From the NCBI GenBank assembly GCA_032622095.1, contig CP136065.1, positions 112,385,195-112,449,194 on the forward strand: DNA of 64,000 nt, in the 5' to 3' direction. The translations under genes and the position numbers were made by a program. The notes under the pieces are model-generated. The model searched no databases, had not been told where the DNA came from, and saw nothing but the letters and a program-made list of their open reading frames with translations. Positions 51,201 through 60,200 of this stretch are shown in pieces; position 1 is the first letter of the stretch, and each line of letters begins with the position of its first letter. The stretch comes from Siphonodentalium dalli. Lineage: Eukaryota; Mollusca; Scaphopoda; Gadilida; Siphonodentaliidae.

Positions 51201-54200
51201 CGGGTGGTCTTGGAGTTGGTGTCCCGGGCCTGCGATCTCTGGATGCCAGCATCTTCAGTCCGGAACTCCAGGCAAAGGGTCAGGTAGCCCCGGCTAGACT
51301 GGAGACTCCAGTTAGCCATGTCCACTACCCAACACTTTTGCACTGCGGCCAATACAGCTTCAGGGATTAAATCCATAAGCCTAATCCAAAACTGTCTCAC
51401 TGGCGTTAAGCACGGGGGCAGCTGCACCCGGAGGCGCGGCCACACGACTCACCCGTGCTCAACGCTCTGACAAAAAGGAACTAATAAGGTCGAAGCAATC
51501 ACGACCGTTTCGCTCCATTCCCTGCCAGAGATATGATTCCATGATAACTTTGCTAAGGTTATATAGCTGTCTAGAGTTCACTCACTAGAATTCATACTGT
51601 GATCATAATTGTCACAACATTGTTTCAACTGCGTTGATGTCCCAATATCGTAAAAACACTCTTTCATGTTTGTCAAAACACGCTTTCATGTCTGTCAAAA
51701 CATATCGTAAAAACACTCTTTCATGTTTGTCAAAACATTACATCGGCTGAGTTGACATCGTTTGAGATGGCCTCACTGACCAGGCTTCACTGATCAGTCA
51801 AAACACTCTTTGATGTCTGCATTTTATTAGCAGGGTGGGGAAATGTCCGGTGGGTAAATGTCCGGGTGGGGAAATGTCCGGTGGGTAAATGTCCGGGTGG
51901 GGAAATGTCCGCTTTTGAAAGTGGGGAAATGTCCGGTGGGTAAATGTCCGTATACCATGAATAATTAATGTTGTAATTGCTAGTTAGCCATGAAAAGACA
52001 GACAAATGTTTAACAGGTCTACCTATATTGATTGCTGTTTCCTGTTTATCTCCAGTCAACACCCATATTTTAATATCGGCACGAGCCAGATTTGCTATTG
52101 TATCGGGAACACCCTGGAAAAAATTAAGGTTAATCGTGTAAGCATGAAATACATCTGGATTGTTGTTGATATTAACCCTTCCATGACTGGAGCTTCTTAA
52201 AATTTGGCGAAAAACCTGTGCCAATGTATTCTGTTATACATGCGAGTCTCCCATAGGGATCCTCACATATATAAGAAAATACATTGGCCTAACAATATTT
52301 ACCTTGACCTTGTTAGCCAGTGCATTCTCTTGATATATATATGAGGATCCTTATGGGAGACTCGGATATATGACAATGCACTGGCACAGGATCTCTAATG
52401 CTGCACCAGCACAGCTCCCATCATGAAAGGGTTAATAAATGAGTTTTCTCTCATGAAATCTTTGTCAAGTTACAAACATGACAGAAAATTACAATATTAA
52501 TGACTTTAGCATTTCAATCATTTACCATGTTTCCATACACACAATGTCAAATTTATAATTGATTCACCCTTTACCCAACAAACCGGCCAAAACCGGCCAA
52601 ATAAAGCTTCAACAGCCTAAAATATCTTCGGTCTGTCTCAATAGAACCATACAAATATGGATATCATTGGAACCGGCTCCTTGACCACATTGTGATAGTT
52701 ATAGTTATGCCCTGTGCCAATGCATTCTCTTATATATGCGAGTTGACCATAGGTCGCCTCGCATATATAAGAGAATGCATTGGCCTAAAAAACAATTAAT
52801 GTGTTAAGCCAATGCATTCTCTTATATATGCGAGGCGACCTATGGTCGACTCGCATATATAAGAGAATGCATTGGCACAGGGCCGTTCTGTTGGGTAAAG
52901 GGTTAAATAAACCATTTAACTGTATACTCTTAAAGATGGTCTGTTTCTTCAATTTTTGTATAGATTCTAGGATATAAAATAACAGATATGAATCAAGGAG
53001 ACCTGTAATATCGATTTAATTTAGAAATTCTTTATACCATTTTAGGGGCTATTTATGGAACAGAAATCCCTGCGAAAACGATTAAAGCGTACAAAGAGAG
53101 AGCACTCTGTCTTGTTAGCACCCTCGATCAAGGTATATTATTACTGCAAATAACGATTGAAATAATCCACTTTATTATGCCTTTAGACAAATAATATATC
53201 CAATCTTATTCACAAAATAGCTATTTGTAGACTTTAAATCGAGATTTATACAAAATATATTGTTGTTGCAATTGTGGCCAGGAAGAGAGAGACCATCTTT
53301 AAAGCTGAATATGAGAATCCATTATTATTATTATCCATTATTAATTAGATATGACATTTTTATCCAGAAAGGCCTGTTATCGAACTATGTTCACGAATAT
53401 CACTTCGATTTGCCCTTAAACAAAGTTATATCATTTTACAACATCACCAATCCGAGTAATATCATTTTACTACATCACAAATCTGAGTAATATGGTTTTA
53501 CGACATGCTGTAAATCTACATTACTGCTAAATAACACTAGATATAAATTTTTGTGATGTCACTCATTTGAATGAGTTGTCAGCTACTGAGAGTTGATCTA
53601 ATTAATAAATAATATCAAACCAACCAAGTAATATCCTATTTATTAATTAGATTGCCTCTTAGTAACTGACAACTCTTTTATATGAGTGACGTCGCAAAAA
53701 TTGATACCTACACTTTATTTTATAGCAGTGAAGTAGATTCTTGGCATGTTGTAAATCCATATTACTTGGATTGGAGATGTCGCAAATCAATATTACTAGT
53801 ACCCGGTTTAAGAGTGATATTAGCCTAGTTCGATAACATGCTATTTTGGACAAGAATGTCATATTTAATTAATAAGCTCTAAATGTACCTCTTGTAGTTT
53901 ATCTTCTATTGCAGTGGCTCCCAACAAACTGAGATTCTGAAAAAAAAGAAATAACAGTTTAACTCAATATCAACACAATGTCACCAGGTACATTACTTTG
54001 CATAAAGACGAATATTTTACATGTTTTTAGTAGAGGTGCCACGATTATTTATTTTGATAATCGATAATCGGTCGTCAATAATCGACTATAATCGATTAAT
54101 CGTACATAATAATAATAACATCACTAGAAGTATTCCGTAATATGGCCTATTGCCATATTGGCTGGATGCTGGTTAACTGCTTTCGCTGCATGTTTGAGGC

Positions 54201-57200
54201 TTCGGCTGATGTAATTTTTGTGTTAATAAAGTGCATCATAAACCACCGGTAATGACTAATGAGCACAATGTGTTCAATACAAGCACAGTTCTCGGCGATG
54301 TCATGGTTATAATATTTGTGAGTTCATTGGAACGAACGTAGCGATTAATTTAACAGCCAAACATACAAGCAATATAAAAGTAGGAATGCACGACGGACCG
54401 ACGGTGGTTCCTAAAAAAAAAGGAATCTAATGTTACGGAAACTATACGTTTCAGCGAACTTCCAGAGCATGGATAACAATTACAAAGGTGGGCCTCTGCC
54501 CGCAAATTTCAGGACACATACAAAAATAAGTATTTGGTAATAGTTAATTTCATTTAGCAGTCACCACACTATAAGCGATAGCCTGTACTAGTAATATCTA
54601 AGTATACTTATACAAACAAAGTATACTAATTGCTGCAAATGACACCGCCGAGAATATCGCTGATTAAAATGCCGTAGGTTCCCTGATATCGAGAGAATGT
54701 CAATCAACTCCCCTTTGGTCCAATGAGATTCAAGGGCGAGGGCATTCAGTTCACTGAAAGTCAGTCCATTTCAAAGACGTAGTGCGCCTTTCTTGTAGAA
54801 ATATACAACGATGTCGGCATAAGTTCAAAGCTGCAGTGCCGCCATCATGGCGCCATGCAATTTGAAGAATATACAATGACTCGAAGAGTAACCATGTCAT
54901 CAAATGAACTGCCGGCTGTTTGCAACATATACTAGTAGTACTCAAGTTGTCGGAATCTCTTATCAGGGTATTCAACAATAACCGGCATTTTCCAACGTCC
55001 GAAATAAATAACGCAGATTAATCGACGACGGAAATGGTAATCGATTATCGGCTTTATCAACGGTTCATCGATTATACGATTAATCGTGGCACCCCTAGTT
55101 TTTAGGTTATCATTATTTAATATTATTTTTACCACTAATGGCAAAACATTTAGAATTTTGTGAGCAAGAATTTTTCCAGATACTTTGTATTGCATTTCTG
55201 TGCATTACATGAAAATACATGAATTAGTTTGGCTTAGCCATTGCCAGCCAGTGAAATTGGTCAAGGACAATGTTTCATCTCATGTCTACACTATAGTATA
55301 ACTTTTATAGTGGAAAAGTATAATAATAGATACCCTTGATTTACTCTATAAATCACGGGATATTGCGGAAGACCAAATATGCTGAGATAATCACGATGTA
55401 AGATCTCCCATGCTACAATGTTATTAGAAATAGTCATGCTATGAATGTCAATCGCATTGTTTACATACAATATTTTGATAGGGAGAGACTACAAAAACTT
55501 GAGAAATAAGTCTTCATGTTTTATAGTTACATTGTTGATGTTTGGACACTTACAGCTCTTTTTAGACATAAAAGAAATTACCTGTCTGGACCTTTAGATG
55601 GTTTGCATTATCAGTCACTGAGTTATTCCCCTTTTACTTGGTCATCAAACATACAATATAACTAATTTTAGCCCTTTCTTTAATAAATACTAATTGACGA
55701 GTAGTACTCTTACGAATTGTTCAGATAATAAGGTCAGCCATTTTGTTGAACTTATTATCTAAACATTTCCCGCCAATGAATATAGGAATACCTCTGCATG
55801 TGTATTATCCGTCATCTGCTTATATTCCCTAAACAACCATACAGATGAATAATAGACCATTCCAATGTATACTTTTATAACTGATGGGAGAATCCATTTA
55901 GTAAAGAAAACGAACCAAGACCGAGTGCATGTCAGTGAATAATAAGTAGTTTCTGAACTGACAGGGCAATAATGAGGCTAAAATAAATTGCAAATAGAAA
56001 ACAGGAAACTTAACAGGCAAATGTCGATGTGAAAAATGAGATATAATAATTATCATTACCCTCTCTATAAGTTCAGCAGCTTCAGCGAGTTTTTGATCTC
56101 TTTCATTTATGGACGTGCTGGCTCTGTAATACGTGTGTTTCCATTCACTGTAAAACTCCTCACTTATCTCCGCTTGAGCAATGCACAGAGTCCGTAAACC
56201 TGGTGTAGAAAAGGTGAGAAGGTGAGCGCTACAAGTCATATATGTTTACACATAACAAAGTAACATGGTTATTCAGTGTAAATTCTCCATGAAACAAGAC
56301 CACAGAGGCATCATACCCCTGTTGGCTTGTTTCAAATTGCAGTTCAGAAAGATTCTATATAAACTTAAAATGAATACAAAATTTCATTTCATTCAGCCAT
56401 CATTAACTTAAGGCCATATAAACTTAATAGTTTGTTTCTCAGGGATTTTTTTTTTCAAAGTGATGAGGGAGGCAGTTATTTATATTTATTATTTTTTTCA
56501 AATTAATTTTGTGGTGAGGCAGGTATTTATATATATAATATTTATCGGAGTCCCATATTAAGGAATAATACTGGATATGAGGAATAATACTGGATATGGG
56601 CAATATACTGAAGCAGGGAAGCTGACCATCATATATCCCCTTAATAATCTAGATTTGTAATAAAGTTGTATAGAGGAAACAGTTTGAGTTATTCACTCAT
56701 GGCAGAAGATGTGGAAACTACATCGGTGAAATTTGATGTAACTCAGGGTGACCACCAGCCAGATCAAGCTTTATTGGAAGGAGTTCCACTGGACTTCACA
56801 TGAATTGATATTATATTAAATCACAACAATAATTTATGAGATAAAAGGTTTATTTTCTAATTAATCACAGACTTTCATAAAAATCTTGAAGTTTGGAATA
56901 GTGCTGATCCACAAACCAGAGTGCATTACATACAATAGCCACATATTGCCGACCCACACTGTCAACGCTAACCTTTCGGAAGCCCACTTTGTTTTCAACC
57001 AGTCAATGAATGAATGAATTGCACAATTTGTTACGTTTGTTTTTCACATTTGTCTTACTGGGCAACACCACCTCCTTGCAACTTGTCATCAGCACCGAGA
57101 ATACATCAACTACTTCTCCCGATTTATTCTCTGGTACATCTTCTTTGGTCACTCGAATTTGAAATTATCGTCCGAAAAATTGCGTGACTTCAGAAAACAT

Positions 57201-60200
57201 GATGATTGATGATCATGATCATGATGCCTCCTGCAACTGTGTCAAAGTCCCCCGTTTTCGTTTTTGAAACAACCAGGTCAAAATCATCGTCAATGTCTTT
57301 CTTGGACATGAAATCATCAGCCATTTGAGGAACAGTTTTTGATCTGTTGTCTGATATAATTGTCCATTTGCCTTCCGACGCATTCTGCACGATACAAATG
57401 TTCACCAAAGTCGCCATTTTGTTATTATTTTAAACAGGAAGTTCGTCAGAATTATCCGCCCTTGTTTGTGAATGTAAAGTCCGGATAGATTTGCAGTCCG
57501 GATAGATTTGCAGTTTGTGTAAAGTTTCAAGACGAAGTTATCGGTCTGGGGCGGTTCGGGACATGCGGTATTTATATATTTATTATTTTATAGGTGCCAA
57601 TAAATAAGGGGGAGGCGCAGGTTTTTGGGGGACGCGGCGATCCCTGAGAAACGAACTATTAAGTGTGTATGGCCTAAGTTATTATCCTGAAACCAAGAAA
57701 ATCCCAATTTCAAGTTTAAAAATGTCTGTAAGGTAAAAATGGGTGGACGGAACACAAAATCGTACTGACAAATATTTTATGTTTATAAAACCTCATTCAA
57801 TTCAGTTAAAGAGGTACTGTACACAAAATCTGGCCATTTATGGGACCATCTATTTTTATATTCAACATAAGACATGCAACAAATGAATGAATTTGTGTTC
57901 TATGAACGATGCAAACAACCTGGTATTATAATGAAAATGAATTTATTACTCCAGTCATGACTCAAATTCAATCATTTGTTGCATATATTCTGTTGATTAT
58001 AAAAGGAGATGGTGCCATAAATGACCGGATTTAGTGTACAGTACCCCTTTAATATTAGCTTGAGTTATTATCATAATGAAAATTGAGCCCAAGTTTCAAC
58101 AAAGGGCTGTAAATGTGGTGAACATTTGCAGCCAGACTCCAAAATAGAACTTTACCTTTATTTTGATGTAGCGAATCTACATACCAAATATCATTCCATT
58201 TAGTTCAATAGAACTAAAGTTATCATCCAGAAACAAAATATGAACAGACAGACCAAAAACAAAACATGTTCCATTTTTAAAATGAGAGTATCAAAAAGGC
58301 AATGGTACACAAAACACTGAAACACTGTTACAGCATGGTCACCTCAACATTGAGCAGTTGGTGGAGATCTTAGTAGTAAAGCGAAACAAAAAAGAATTCT
58401 GATGATAAAGAGCCAATATTGCAAGTCAATGGAGTATTGATTCATTATTGGTTACACATCCAGCATTTTGTTTTCCTCCAGAGTTAGCTCAGATGCCGTT
58501 TTAAGAAAATTCACCTTCCATCAAATCATAATACATAAGGGAATTTGTTTAAGACATGACTAATTTGATCAAGATAATCATTTACAAGCAATTTCTTATT
58601 GTAAATATGGGGAAGGGAAAATATATTGAAATATATAGGAGTTGCGTTTTTATTAGATTTCTCCTATCAAAATTGTAGCTTGGTTTGTTATTCAAGGCAA
58701 GTGGATGTGAACAAAGTTTGTGAGGAGAGACATATTAAGTCTACTCCCTCTATTAATATAAAAACACCAGGAAGGTGAAGTTTTAGTAGAGGTGTTGGAA
58801 GAAAAGCTGGAGATATTACCTATAGTGGCAAATTCTTCTAAATGTTTTATTGTTACTTCTTTAAACTTCGCATGCTCTGTCAATCTCTCATAGATAACTG
58901 TATCCTGTAAACATTTTTAGCACAATAGTTACAATTCTGTTAAGAGTATATTTATTATAAATTATTTTAGTGCCACAAAAATAATGCAATTAGAATGCGA
59001 CATATATGGATTTCACACCAATGTATAGAGAGTAATCAATTGGTTCCATCCGAGAATTATGTTCAATAATTCAGCGAAAGATGTTGGTAAGAAACGACTG
59101 CGCGTTAGCGCACAAGTTTCTTACCTAATCGTCTCGCCTCGAGTGAATTATTTCACATAATTCTTAGAACTTATTGATTACTCTATTTATTACACTCTAT
59201 CAATTTGGTTCTGGAGATATGATTCGAAACACCCGGAATTAATGCATGAAAGTCCCGATGGGGAGAAAGATCAACCATTGAAAATTCAGTCTAGATCATT
59301 AAGCGACATGACGTCACGAGAAATGACATAATTCACTAGTGACATTACCATTTTTAATTAAAGGCGTTTTCAATGGAAATCGCACACAGGAGTGCAATAA
59401 AGGCTAAACAATTATCATTTTACAAATAAATTTCCCGTTAACACTGTTTTGATATTTGACAGAATATTTCACAATGTCACTCAATATAGATTATTTTTTA
59501 AATAGGTTGTGGTCAGTATCTCTGTGGTAAAAGAGAAAACATTTTATTTGGTACTGACAGCAGTGATCCTTTCAATGAACACACAAGTTTCTTATTTTTA
59601 ACCAGGGACAAATCTAGAGGTTTAAAATTGGGAGAAGTCACTTTTTCCTGTTTGGTTATTAGGGAGAAGTGAACTGTAATCAGGGAGAAGTAGCAATGGC
59701 TGAAGTTCAATTTATACCCCAACATCACCATTCTGTGATCTAATAAGTATCATTCAACACAAGAGTCCATTTATAAAACCATTATAGTGAGTAACAACAC
59801 CATTATAATCAGTAAATATACTTTATATATGCTGTTCGGACACATGCTTACTGGTATATAAGAGATAAGTTACTTCTCCCTGGAAAAAAGAAGTGGCACA
59901 TTTTAGGGAGTAGATGTCTTCCAAGTCACCATCAAGGCTGGTCTCTGTTTTTAACAGATGTGGAATATAAAAAGATTCTACAATTAAGTCACCAGTCATC
60001 ATACTACAAATAATTTGTTGACAGATCTTTCAACAGAGAACATCCAAATAGACAATCAAACTAATAACTACTCACTGCTCCTTTTGTGTACAGCATAATT
60101 TTGTTTTGTGGAGTTCTCACTATCACAGACATTCTTTTTCTATCACTGAAATATAAATCACAAAGTTTAATTGTTTTCTAAAGGTATGAATGATTGTAGC

